64,000 bases of DNA from Allium sativum (lineage: Eukaryota; Streptophyta; Magnoliopsida; Asparagales; Amaryllidaceae). The notes under the pieces were generated by a model that was given only the letters and a program-made list of their open reading frames with translations, was not told the DNA's origin and made no database searches. A program made the translations under genes and the position numbers. Shown here in pieces: positions 11,909 to 22,059 of this stretch (the stretch's first letter is position 1; each line of letters starts with the position of its first letter). Where the stretch lies: the NCBI GenBank assembly GCA_030737875.1, contig CM060915.1, forward strand, positions 906,200,677 to 906,264,676. Reading direction: 5' to 3'.

Positions 11909-11980
11909 TTGGATAGGTATTGTTGTGATTATGGGACAGCCGGGCGGGTCCGGGCAGGTTTACATCACAACTCAATCCAA
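11909..11980 (-). repeat. Large hairpin module, copy 2 of the solo LTR
   Basis: TTGGAT (11909-11914) pairs with ATCCAA (11975-11980), and TTGTGAT (11923-11929) pairs with ATCACAA (11964-11970). Compared with copy 1, the stem bases have changed on both arms so that pairing is kept. The loop again carries CCTGCCCGGAC on the LTR sense strand. Confidence 0.85.
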
Positions 11981-13323
11981 CCTCGGGTTAAGCATTTCGT
12001 ATTTTCTAAATTTACATATTTTCTCTTTATATGTAAGTGTGCTAACAATTTAATGTTATGGCCCATTTTCCAAGTTCATAATTCATGTTTTTGCCCTAAA
12101 ATGTATTCCCAAATTATTATCATAATTCACTATGAAGTTATGCCAAGTTATAGCCTTTTATTTACAATACAAGCCAACTACCCAGAACCCAACTTAGGCG
12201 CGTTCATATTAAACTTTCTCGAAGTCATAAATTATCATATATGTTTCTACTCCAAATTTTACATAATTAACATATGCCCAAGTTCTAGATTACATGTCAA
12301 TTTTACATATGCCCAATTCATACCAAATTTACATATGTTCAATTCATGCCGTTTTACATGTATGCCAATTTTATGCCAATTTACCCATATACCAAGTTTC
12401 ATGATTTACATGTTTACAAAGCTATGCTCAATTTACATAGATCAAGTTTTATACCCAAAATTACATGTATACCTCGTTTATACTAATTTACCCATAACAA
12501 GTTCTAGCCAAATTACATATATCAAGATCCGTGTCAAATTACATATATCAAGATCCATGTCAAATTATATACGCCAATCCCCATTCTTGCGATTACCATT
12601 ATAATGACAACACCCAAATATTCAATTTCATGTTAATGGTAGTAATACCCAAATATCCAATTTTTATGTTATGCCATCAATTACACCAAACACATATATC
12701 CAAATAGGCAGTATCCCAATATTTCCCCGTATTCAATCGCACGTATATCGTAGTTTAGGCCTAGGTCCGAAATTGACCAAGGTTCATCAAAAGAAAATAA
12801 ATAGGGGAAGGTAGAATTTGTATAACAATAAGTACAGAGAGAAAACTGACATAAAAACATCGTCTCATGCATAAAAGATAGATCTTGATAATAATATCAA
12901 CATGAATCAAGAAAAACTGATTTACAACAAGCTGAATAGATCATAAGCTTGACATGAGAATGAGAATAGAAAAGTCCCAAAACTCAAAGATCCAAGAAGC
13001 AACAGAAATAGATCTGAATCGATAAACATACTAAAATCCAATTCCACTTTATTTCATGTCCCTATTATAAGTAAATATTTAGATATGAAAATAACTAGAA
13101 CTTACAGATCTTGGCTAATGAATTAGGAACTGAATTCATTGTAGAAATGTTGCGTTATTGTTGATTTATTGTCTTGAATCGTTGTAGAAGTCTTAATCTT
13201 TGAATTGGATTGTGTATGAAAGCTTGGGAAATTTATTAGAGGCGGCGGCCATGATCAAGAGGGATTTAAACAACATTTTGATGTAAGAATGATTTGTTAT
13301 GAATTAGGTTAGGCCTTAGGGTG

Positions 13324-13331
13324 TATTTATA
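13324..13331 (-). promoter_or_regulatory. Putative LTR TATA box (TATAAATA, minus strand)
   Basis: TATTTATA on the plus strand reads TATAAATA on the minus strand, about 380 bases from the LTR start, comparable to element A (about 450). Confidence 0.5.
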
Positions 13332-13436
13332 GGTGTAGGAACCATTTAGGGCCTTTAGATCAACCCTAGAGTCAATCCGGACCATCAAAACACGTACCAG
13401 GCTTCAAAAATGGGTTCTGGACCAAAACAGGCCGAC

Positions 13437-13491
13437 CAGGTCGACCTGTAAGGGGGGAGGTCGACCACATGGTCGACCTGGGGGGGGGGGG
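13437..13491. repeat. GTCGAC palindrome cluster and poly-G run
   Basis: CAGGTCGACCTG (13437-13448) is a 12 bp palindrome. AGGTCGACC (13458-13466) and GGTCGACCT (13471-13479) form a stem with a 4-base loop. A run of 12 G (13480-13491) follows. The cluster lies upstream of the putative TATA box of this minus-strand LTR. Confidence 0.85.
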
Positions 13492-13709
13492 TCGACCTGC
13501 CTGGTTCTGTGCTGCCAGAAATCTACCGAATCTTCTGTAGGCCATAACTTCTTCATCCGGACTCCGATTTTTGAAAACTCGGACTCTATTTCATGTAGAA
13601 TTCCGAGACGAACGCAATGGCGCAACCCGTTTCCCTTGGTTCTCATTTTAAAAATTAATTATACCTTGATTTCTTGTTTTAACATGATATTAAAATTCGG
13701 GTTGTTACA

Positions 13710-14304
13710 CAAATTTTCTTGAGTTGGTTGACGACAACTATGTAGGAAAGGGGTTTGTCGAGGAAGAAGCTGACAAGATAATCTTTTCGTACTTCATCAC
13801 CAGCACTAACGATTGCTTCAAAGGGAACAAGTGTTGTGTTAGTATTGTCTCACATGTTGTTAAGGTAGGAATGGCGGTTTGAATAAATAGTCCCACATCT
13901 CAAAATAAATTGAAGGAATGGAGTACAAATATGGTCTGGTAAGCACGTAACAACAGGGGTTCCTTTTGTTACAAGGATGTGTGTGCAACTCATATGAGTG
14001 AGCTTTGTTCCGACCGTCATTACATAACATGTTGTACCAGAGAAAACAGAGGAATTACATAGGAGAGAATTTACCGACGTTCTTAAGTTTAGCATTAAAC
14101 AAAGAGGGCCATTTTGGGTTTGCGAACGAAACATTAGACGTAGATAGGACAGACTATGGCATGGAGGAGGATGGAGGAGGGGTCAGGCATAGGTGGGATA
14201 GGAACCGACGACAGATTGGAGGTAGGAAGAGATGGTAGATGACAAAGTGATGGGGCGGAAGAAAAGAGGGGGGAGAGAGAAAAAGAAGCAGCTAAGGCAG
14301 CCAT
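13710..14304 (-). pseudogene. DUF4283 gene, N-terminal part (LINE ORF1-like)
   Basis: The likely start is the ATG at 14304-14302, opening MAALAASFSLSP. After a stop and frameshift, the minus strand reads FANPKWPSLFNAKL then KNVGKFSP, the usual segment just before DUF4283. From about 13805 it reads GDEVRKDYLVSFFLDKPLSY then VNQLKKI, ending at the CAAAT duplication. When the solo LTR and one CAAAT copy are ignored, this frame continues directly into the KPKGDTK stretch at 9903. This shows that the LTR landed inside the domain. It is a dead copy; whether it was a LINE ORF1 or a stand-alone gag-like gene is not clear. Confidence 0.7.
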
Positions 14305-16261
14305 TGTTTATTCATTTTTTTCCATTTGTTGATAAAACTTAATGTTATTTGTTTATTTATAAATAAATAATTATTATTATCATTAAAATAATATTCATTT
14401 AATAATTAACCATTCAATATAGAAAATGAACTAGCAATCACAATGATACTTAAACAAGCAACCATAAAACTCAATTTAAAATTTCGAGTTAATAACTAAT
14501 GTTTACGTATATAACATTCGTGTATAAGTAGATTCAACAATTAACCATTTCTAGTGAACACATCGCCTATTCAATTTGGCATATCGATTAACAACATATA
14601 ATTGGATATTCAAATCTATAAAATTACATAACGAAATTTATTGTGCTAATTAAATGACCAACTAGTTTAATTAGCGACATAGTGTTCTATTTCATTAAAT
14701 AAATATTCAAATTACTTTATATAATTTATTCCAACATAAGGGTGTTTATTTGCCGAGCAGTTAACAACTAGGAGTTATAACTAATTTAACATTGTTATTG
14801 TCTAAAATAACATAATTAAATTTTGTTAATTTTAATATGTCAATATATTTAAAAATCCTAAATCCATCAAACAATTACACTATAATGTTTTACCCATTAA
14901 TACGAGTTCAACCAACCAAAAAACTCATGTGCAAAGGGATTACATACGAGGAACTTATCAATTTTATAACTTAACACACATTTATTTATGCCAAAAAAAT
15001 AAAAAAAATCAATCATTTCTCTTTCAAATCTCGATTCCTTCTTCTATCAAGTGCACACAACCTATTTTTTATGCACATGCACAAGCGAATACCGACATAC
15101 ACTCCATACTCCCAAGTGTGTTTATCTTCTAATGCTCGACACTTTGGACCCCTCGAATCACGACCACGACTCCCTATCTCTGTCTGACCTAGTAGACCCC
15201 TATATCACACTCAAAAAAGTGTGACGCTTCTATGTACCAAACACCATTAGATTTTGATCCAACCGTCCCACTCATCAACGAACCAAACGTCATTTCATGT
15301 TTCACCTAACTATTCCCCAAATGTGAGCAGACCTGAAACTTAAAATTCAATCTTCGTCCACTACCATTGCGGAATGCCATCGATAGTCTAAAATTAGTTC
15401 TGTTCCATACAATCCCAACAACACAAGTAGCGTCAATCAACTCTAAATAAATTAAGAAAAATTATGTTTTGAAGTTTATGGACATATTTTCCCCTCTTTC
15501 AGTAAAACCGAGGTATTTCGGCCGTCAAGCAATGAAAACTCAAGTAATAAATTGCTAAAAGTACTATTGATTGATACGAACAAGTTTCTTGTTGGATAAC
15601 TTATTTAAAAACAAGTGGATTGGAGAGTACTGATTTTTGAATGAGGCAAAATACTAGCTTTGTATTCTCTATAACTTAATTTGAAAGAGAGAAAGACAGA
15701 AACGTCTCTATACAAGTATATATGTTTGTGTGTATATATGTATACAAACATACATACATGCACAGTGCCTGCCTTAAGCGAAATTTAAAGTGAGGTCAAA
15801 CTCGAGGGGAACAAAGAATTACACAAGGTACAATAGCAAAACACAAAAGAATAAAGTTGATGTTGAGTTTAAATGGATGTATTGTGTGTACCTAGGTGAG
15901 TTTTTGTTTTGTTTTCGATACCCTAGCACACTTATTGCGTCCTTGTACAACCGCGAACAATAACAAATAAAGTATAACCACTTACAAAAATGTGACACAA
16001 TCATAAAATTGACAAGTAAACTTATCATGTTTAATTTTAAAAATGACGATGTTTGATGTAAAAGTGTCAAACTAAGATTTAAATATTTCCGCAAATAGAA
16101 ATTACAGATTTATGTTCATAAGTTAAAATAAAAATATGTCATTAAAATCATATGGTTATTTGAAAAATATATTTTATTATATTTTAAGTAAAATCCCAAA
16201 TTAAATATTCAAAACTAAAAGAATATTCATAAAATCATAAAATTTCCTGTCGCTGCAAATG
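14305..16261. other. Unassigned AT-rich sequence
   Basis: No gene or mobile element is recognised. Just outside the DUF4283 copy, AATAATTATTATTATCATT near 14370 resembles AATAATTATTATCATT near 7824, a possible insertion duplication in low-complexity sequence. A TATG/CATA-type simple repeat lies at about 15714-15760. Confidence 0.4.
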
Positions 16262-16677
16262 CAAAAAAACAGAGCATTAAGTATACGAAAACTATTGCTC
16301 GTCATTTTGGCCCGACTATCAGAAGCTATTCGGATTACCATGACTCGACAATTATTAAGGCTAACGACATTTAAACATCATTCAAAAGCCTAGGGGTCAA
16401 GTCCAGATACCGCCATACGACGACAATCACTTTAGCTCACCAAAAAATGTATTCGGGAACTCTTCCAGAGAGGGAATGGAAAAACCAATTTTGAAGGATT
16501 GGTATAACTCTGAGACAAATCGGTAAAATAATACTATTTCGATAATCAAACGGCCATAACTTCCAAACCAGAAGTAGAAACAAGATGAAAATTTATAGAG
16601 TAGTTCAAGACATCAGAAGGGACCACACGAGTAGTCGAGGGGCCCTTAACCTCTATATGAGGGGTCAGTATCGAACC

Positions 16678-16687
16678 TATATATAAA
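16678..16687 (+). promoter_or_regulatory. Putative TATA box of the element B LTR
   Basis: TATATATAAAG is followed by CCTCCCTTTTCC and a short leader. The second copy has CCTTATAAAGG at the matching place (40464). Confidence 0.55.
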
Positions 16688-16891
16688 GGGATTAGGTCCA
16701 ATCCTCCCTTTTCCTACTACAAGCTTAAGCCTCCTACACTCCCTCTCTAATGGTCTTCCGACTTTTTGTCCTACTTGCATCTATAAATACGGCTTCCTAG
16801 ACGAAAAATGGATCTTTTTGTTATTTGTTTACTTTGTACTACACGATTCAGAGTCTCATTGAACCGAGCACTTGTAACCTAGAATTTCAAT

Positions 16892-16897
16892 AATAAA
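16892..16897 (+). promoter_or_regulatory. Possible polyadenylation signal in the element B LTR
   Basis: AATAAA, about 205 bases after the TATA box, within the conserved LTR 3' part. The second copy has the changed form GGTAATGAAATG. Confidence 0.4.
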
Positions 16898-17045
16898 GTG
16901 AACAAATATTCGAAGCGGATGTAGGTCAGCCAACACCGAACTACTATTAATTGTCGCGTCTATATTTATACGGTTCTATTATAATATTCTTTGATTTCCG
17001 TTTATTTTAGTTTTACTATTCTTGAACTTGTCAGACGTTATAACA

Positions 17046-17080
17046 ATTTTTGGTGTAAATATTCAGGCGCTTTCATCGAG
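17046..17080 (+). other. Primer binding site region of element B
   Basis: Directly after the LTR end comes ATTTTTGGTGTAAA, then GGCGCTTTCATCGAGAGG. TTGG at this spot is where plant Gypsy elements place their tRNA primer site. The tRNA cannot be named with confidence, because the site looks mutated or carries a small insertion. Confidence 0.4.
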
Positions 17081-17157
17081 AGGTAAAAAACTCGGTTTTC
17101 CCTACCTTCCTACACTTAAGTCTCTAGATTTCCTCGGATCTTTGTACGATCCGCCCA

Positions 17158-17884
17158 TGAAGCTTGAATCCATGGCGAAAAAGATCTCCTAAGCTATTAG
17201 ACCTTCTAGCGCTAATCATGACAAGGCAACAATCCAATAACAACCTTTTGATTACATTATATTCCTAATGCTCTTGTAACAACCACGATACCTCTTCGCT
17301 TAACGCTCAAGTTACCCATGGCCAATTAGAAGCTATGATAAAGAAATTGGAGGAAACCCAAATGCAGCTCAAAAACCAAATCAAGTAGAATATTGATTTG
17401 ATGACTTGGTTAAAACAAGCAACTCGAGGAAACATAAACCGCCTTGAAGGGAATAGGAGTGCTCCAACTCCTAACAACTATGTTGTCGAATAAAATTCAT
17501 CTGGGCAATCGAAGCCAAAGGAGAAGGATATTTCAAGATAGTGCAGGAGTCGCCACCCTTGAGGGAGCATATCAACTTGATCGTACCTAGTTCGTAACTA
17601 ATCTCATATAAGGAGATAGAACTGAAGCACCTTACCACCTGCCTTATGTCGCCACAATCCGAAACATAGTTTGTTGACTTTCAGTTTCTAAGAAGAACCA
17701 AATGACTCCTACCTAGCCTCCACTGAATCAGCCTAACAATGATTTTTAACTTGATGATGAAGATCATCCTCCAAAGATGCATTGCGTGCACCATACTGCA
17801 GAGTTGGATCACTACCAACAGAATCTGGTGGAGATACAAGCTCCTGACTTCACCGTTGTGGCCCAAAGGAACATGAGACAGTTA
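17158..17884 (+). pseudogene. Element B gag, N-terminal part
   Basis: The first ATG after the primer site opens MKLESMAKK. In shifting frames this segment shows a coiled-coil stretch, QLEAMIKKLEETQMQLKNQI (from about 17323), then NIDLMTWLKQATRGN and NRLEGNRSAPTP. Near the end it reads MHCVHHTAELDHYQQN. A helical N-terminus before the capsid domain is usual for TAT-type gag. Stops and frameshifts are frequent. The capsid-like domain continues at 27343, on the other side of element A. Gag forms the particle that packages element RNA. Confidence 0.6.
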
Positions 17885-17914
17885 TAAGGTTACGTTAATG
17901 CTGTGTAGTTAAAG

Positions 17915-18440
17915 CGCTCAACTAATCCAATGCGGCGGAGGTGCAAAAAATTGTAGCGGGGATAAAGCGAGGAAATAGCAGGATATAGCAGATAAGTCTA
18001 AAATAGCATATAAAACCCGTATTCAATGCTTTTACAAATATAAAAGATAAATAAATGGAAAATTAACATTCAACTTAATTAAAATTAGTGCATTTTTTAT
18101 TTTAAATAAAAGCATATGTAAATATATGTAAATAAATGTAAAATTTTATATAACTTGATTAAATTTAATAAAATATTGTAGTATTTTATATTTTGAAAAA
18201 TATATGTTAAAAAGTTATATTAAAAAACTAAATTTATAATGTATAAATGTCATTTTTAAATTTGTTTCTTTTATAGAAGATATAACGAAAATAGTGGAAT
18301 ATAGCCGACATAACGGGATATATTGGGAATATCGGAATATAGCTGGGATTAAAGCGAAAAGACTATTTCAGAGGCTATTTGGAAAAAACATAGCGGTAGA
18401 AATCCACTGCACGGTATAGCGGGGATATTGCAGGGCAGGG
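17915..18440. mobile_element. Degenerate element rich in TATAGCGG words
   Basis: Both ends are rich in ATAGCGG, GGGATATAGC and related words, and the middle (18000-18260) is AT-rich. The ends share CAATGC...GCAAT...CCCCGCTAT in inverted order only weakly. It interrupts the gag region of element B and resembles the AT-cored non-autonomous DNA transposons common in plants. No clean terminal repeat or target duplication was found, so the class is open. Confidence 0.4.
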
Positions 18441-18682
18441 GCATTGACTGCACAACGTTAACGACAAATGGGAATGTAACACCCCGAATTTTCGAATAAT
18501 CAGATTAACTAAAATTTAAGAATACTTAATTTCAAATGTGGGAGTTAAGGGAAACGGGTCGTTCCATTGCGTCTCGGAATTCTGCTTGAAATAGAGTCCG
18601 AGTTTGCGTAAAACGGATACCGTATGAAGAAGATATGGATGAACGAAGTTTGGTGGCTAAATAGAAGAAAAAAAAGATTGCA

Positions 18683-18707
18683 CTGGCACACTTGGGAAGT
18701 GCGCCAG
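18683..18707. repeat. GC-rich palindrome in the 5' LTR of element A
   Basis: CTGGCACACTT (18683-18693) and AAGTGCGCCAG (18697-18707) around GGG, with one mismatch. The 3' LTR copy (23994-24018) is perfect. Confidence 0.85.
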
Positions 18708-18928
18708 TACAAATTTACATTGGCACACTTCCCAAGCGCGCCCAGGCTGAGAGAAAACCTGCACAGCTTTCTGGTTTGACCCTGGCTGGCCTGGTTGGGT
18801 TCTGGTCGAATTTCTGAGCTCTACTGTGTCACTAGGGCTAACTTGTCACTTTCTGATTGGCTTCTCTTGAGATGGATGGCCTGGATTAACCCTAGCTTCA
18901 TAGATGGATCTTATTAGTTTGAAAACCC

Positions 18929-18936
18929 TATATAAA
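18929..18936 (+). promoter_or_regulatory. TATA box of the element A 5' LTR
   Basis: CCCTATATAAAC is followed by a pyrimidine-rich leader; the same block occurs in the 3' LTR at 24226. Confidence 0.6.
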
Positions 18937-19982
18937 CAACCCCCTAGCCCCATTCTCTTTACACCATTCTTCTCTAACCTTATGCTGCACAATTTCATTC
19001 CTATACTCTGCCTCCGTTCTTATTAAATAAAATAATGGCGTCGTTACTCTGCTGGAATCAAAACTTGGACTGATGCATCTTCTTCCAACCTGAATAGAAT
19101 TAAAAGCTAAATCAAATCTCAAATCAAAGTTTAGAGCTACAACAACAATTAAAGCGGAATAATTCAGCATTTCTGCATCAACAACAGTTTATTATCCTTT
19201 TGTTAAAACAACGAAAGGAAAGTACAGTTATTTTCTGATATAAACTTTAATTATAATTGTGACATGATCGTAAATCTGAATTTGAGGTTGTGTACGTTCT
19301 GTTCTGATATATTTTATTCTGTATCTCTTTCTTCTTTCTGTTCTACAGTCAGGCTACCACGAGCCTGCGCCACATCTCATAAGAGATTAACAGACAAACG
19401 CTAAACTTTGGGACAAATAATGAATGATGGCATAATTGGACATGGCTAATCTGTGACTGATGTTGTAAACTAGATTTAGATCTATGCATATTCTGTGAAT
19501 TGGAAGAAGAGGAACCATTGTATGTTAACATGTGACTTGAGACTTTGGACATAACACATATTTTGAATTAAGATCTGTTATAATTTAAAGTTTTAGATTG
19601 TTGGGTATATTTTTATATAACGATTCATGACTTGAGATAAAAAGAGAATATGACTTAGGTGTGAAGATCTATATTTAGATTTGATAACTGTTAAATGTGA
19701 ATAACACCTAAGTGGGAGATTTTTTGAATATATGACATGCATTGAAATCGATGGCTATATTTGGTATAATTTATATGTGAATCTTTTGTACTAGGCAAGT
19801 TTAACTAAAATTGGGACATGTGTTATATGGTAAATTATGACCATAATTTGTGCCATGTAAATTCAATGCAAACGTGGGGTATATGATCATATTGTGAACC
19901 ATGACAATTATTTAGGCATGCAAACTTAGGCCAAGGTTATAATTAGGCAAGATATGTCAATAAAACTTTAAGGAATGATTAA

Positions 19983-20140
19983 ATCTGTTATTTGCCTAAT
20001 CTGCTAGTTCTGTTATATTGCCTAAACTGCTAATTAGATTGAATTGCCTAATCTGCTAATTATGTTAAATTGCCTTATCTGCTAGATCTGCTAAATCGCC
20101 TAATCTGCAAGATCTGTTTAATCTGTTGAATGGCGTAATA
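19983..20140 (+). repeat. Degenerate tandem repeat of TTGCCTAATCTGCTA words
   Basis: Five to six units of about 28 bases, each with TGCC(T/G)(A/T)A(A/T)CTGCTA. The matching array in the 3' LTR is at about 25273-25440. Confidence 0.75.
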
Positions 20141-20342
20141 TGTTGGAACTGAAATGCTGAAATTTGAAGTATGTAAATCTGTAGGCTTGATTTAAAATTT
20201 AGCAAAACTTTTTAATAGAACCTCGAATAATCTGTTGTAACTTGTACAGAAGTTAATTTGTCAAATTAGCATGATTATTCTGATATTAGCATAGTCTGTG
20301 AATGAATGCATTGGCTAAACATGAAACATGGCTAACTCGAGG

Positions 20343-20416
20343 TTAGAATGAGTTTGCGGCGTAATCCTGCCCGGAACCTCCCGGCACATCCAGTGGCCGC
20401 AAACAATATGTTCTAA
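20343..20416 (+). repeat. Large hairpin module 1, element A 5' LTR
   Basis: TTAGAA (20343-20348) pairs with TTCTAA (20411-20416), and GTTTGCGGC (20352-20360) pairs with GCCGCAAAC (20396-20404). The loop begins with CCTGCCCGGAAC. Confidence 0.88.
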
Positions 20417-20453
20417 TGTGAGAAGTTAGTCATAACGTGCTTGAAACCCAAGG

Positions 20454-20536
20454 CTAGACTCAATTTGCGGCAGAAACCTGCCCGGAACCAACCGACCTAA
20501 CCAGTGGCCGCAAACTGTCAGTCTAATGTGAGAGGT
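20454..20536 (+). repeat. Large hairpin module 2, element A 5' LTR
   Basis: TAGACT pairs with AGTCTA (20530-20535), and TTTGCGGC (20464-20471) pairs with GCCGCAAA (20517-20524). The loop again begins CCTGCCCGGAAC. The outer stem differs from module 1, but both arms changed together. Confidence 0.88.
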
Positions 20537-21164
20537 CTGCGCGTTAATTTTTAATCGATACAAATATGAGATAAATATGATGTCTAAAACGTGTTGGGTG
20601 GATAGGGTTAAACCAATTGGACTAATGATTTTGACAAACCCGTTTCGTGAATCTGTAGGCCTAATTACAAAGTTAGACAAATCTGTAAATCTGTTAAATC
20701 CGTATATCTGATCTGTTAGTCTGAAAACTTGTCTGATCTGTGAACTAGTTGATCTGAACTCTGTATGTCTGAACTTGTAAACAAGTTAATCTGAAATCTT
20801 TTAGTCTGGGGACACAAGGTTAGGAGGGAAATTACTTGTGTCATCTGTTGTTTGGGACCCATATTAGTCAGTAACCCTTTCTGGTATCAAAACTTTGACC
20901 CAACAGTAGGTAGGGTCCAGGCACGCTTACTGAACTAATTATAAGTGGTTCATTCTGATAATGGCGAGGGGTGTTGATGGTGCGTTCCAACTGGGTCATG
21001 TGTGTGCATGGATCCCAGTCTGCCTCTGAGGATGTAAGACGCCGTGACATATGTAAATAGGTATGTGCCAATTGGTTGTCACTTTAGGGAGTGATACACC
21101 CTACTGTGGGCCGACACATGGTATTTATGTATTAGGGAGCCGATCGCTTGGGGTAGGGTTTTAG

Positions 21165-21420
21165 GGTACACTTAGTTCTGTCTGTTTCTGTTGGTACCGT
21201 CTATTTCTGTTGGGTGGTAACACCTGTCTGTTTCTGCGTGGTACCGTCTGTTCGGGTGGTAAAGGCCCACTTACTAGTGTACACCTAATTCTACATTCTG
21301 TTTCCGTAGGGATTAATCTGTTTCTATTTCTGTACCTTCTGTTGGGGTGGTAAAGGCCCATTATTAGCATTATGTTTCTGTCTGTTTCTGTTGGGGTGGT
21401 AAAGGCCCATTACTAGCATT
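21165..21420 (+). repeat. Short repeats with GGTGGTAAAGGCCCA
   Basis: Several units combine TCTGTTTCTGTTGG with GGTGGTAAAGGCCCATTA(C/T)TAG. The 3' LTR has the same repeats at about 26470-26720, with small length differences. Confidence 0.75.
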
Positions 21421-22047
21421 CTCTTCTGTGGAAATTATTCTGTTCCCGTTTCTGTTTCAGTTTAGACATTGGGGTAACATCTAATCCAGTTATACTAGTA
21501 TTAGTGTAGAGAAATGAAAAATAATATTATTCTGTTTCTTCTGTTTAACCTATACATCTGCTGCTCCTGTTACTGTTATCTCTTATCCAGCATATTTTCA
21601 TGTCATAATTATTATTATCTGTTCATATGTTGAAAGTCACTGGACTTGCCAGACTTTATGTCTGACCTTGCTTGTTTTCGCCCCTTTTTCTTCCGTTTCC
21701 CCCCAGGTTTTCCAAGGATGGAACACTTTAGCTTGATCCGGATTTCTTCTGCTTGAAGTACTTAGAGTGCTTAAAGTATGGCTTGACTCCTTATGGCAGC
21801 TTCTGTGGGGATTATGATTTTAAAGTTTTGTACTCTGATGATTTTATGAACAAGACTGATATTTATGTACTTGAGTTTTTGGTAAAGATGTAACCAAACT
21901 GATTTCTGTTTTCCGCTGTAATAAAGTTATAATTTCTCAAGTATTGTTTATCTATCTTGAAATTTTCTGTTTTGTTTACTAAAATGCTCCACCAAAGTTA
22001 AGGCATTCCCTTTGAGAGTGTCCTTCACGGAAGTAGGGTGTTACACT

Positions 22048-22059
22048 TGGTATCATAGC
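22048..22059 (+). other. Primer binding site of element A (tRNA-iMet)
   Basis: TGGTATCATAGC, two bases after the LTR end, matches the complement of the plant initiator methionine tRNA 3' end (TGGTATCAGAGC) at 11 of 12 positions. Confidence 0.85.

Larger units (their letters stand above)
9913..13709 (-). mobile_element. Solo LTR, Ty3/Gypsy type, minus strand
   Basis: On the minus strand it starts TGTAACAACCCGAATTTT (13709) and ends in GGGTGTTACA (9913). A perfect 5 bp duplication, CAAAT at 9908-9912 and 13710-13714, defines the insertion. Its 3' terminal 50 bases closely match the end of element A's LTR (AAGTTAAGGCATTCCCTTTG, then GGGTGTTACA), and its start shares CGTCTCGGAATTCT with it, so the two families are related. 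It is 3.8 kb long with no internal domain. It carries a TATA box, GTCGAC palindromes, a hairpin array and two large hairpin modules. It splits a DUF4283 gene. Minus-strand 3' end repeats around 12290-12560 are degenerate. The plus-strand frame at 11909-12604 (231 codons) is a chance frame. Confidence 0.9.
16262..17045 (+). mobile_element. Element B 5' LTR (TAT-like Gypsy)
   Basis: This block is repeated, diverged, at 36673-36936 plus 40207-40824. Shared stretches include TCACTTTAGCTCACC, CCATAACTTCCAAACCAG, CAAGATGAAA, TGGATCTTTTTG, and a 3' end TTGAACTTGT...GTTATAACA. A TATA box (16678) and an AATAAA (16892) are placed as expected for R. The 5' end is not certain because the two copies diverge beyond recognition upstream of about 16262. 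A coding gag follows, so it is the 5' LTR. Confidence 0.7.
18475..22045 (+). repeat. Element A 5' LTR
   Basis: Starts TGTAACACCCCG and ends TAGGGTGTTACA. In order it has a conserved LTR head, a GC-rich palindrome (18683), a TATA box (18929), a short tandem repeat of CCTAATCTGCTA words (19983-20140), two large hairpin modules (20343, 20454), a repeat of GGTGGTAAAGGCCCATTACTAG (21165-21420), and an AATAAAG near 21920. Short open frames in it, such as on the minus strand at 18928-19170, recur in the 3' LTR but show no known protein motif. Confidence 0.92.

Noticed and set aside
11909..12604. Longest plus-strand open frame (231 codons)
   Set aside because: It lies wholly inside the minus-strand solo LTR and runs through hairpin and CATATGCCCAATT-type repeats. 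The product is low complexity with no domain, so it is a chance frame.
7800..14400. AATAATTATTATCATT near 7824 and 14370 as a LINE target duplication
   Set aside because: Both lie in very AT-rich sequence where such matches arise by chance, and neither is exactly at the gene ends.
17681..17866. Minus-strand 61-codon frame
   Set aside because: It is the reverse of the gag N-terminal segment of element B, which has recognisable plus-strand motifs.
18928..19552. Minus-strand frames of 80 and 67 codons repeated at 24225-24848
   Set aside because: The repetition is due to the two LTRs of element A. The frames run against LTR transcription and have no domain.
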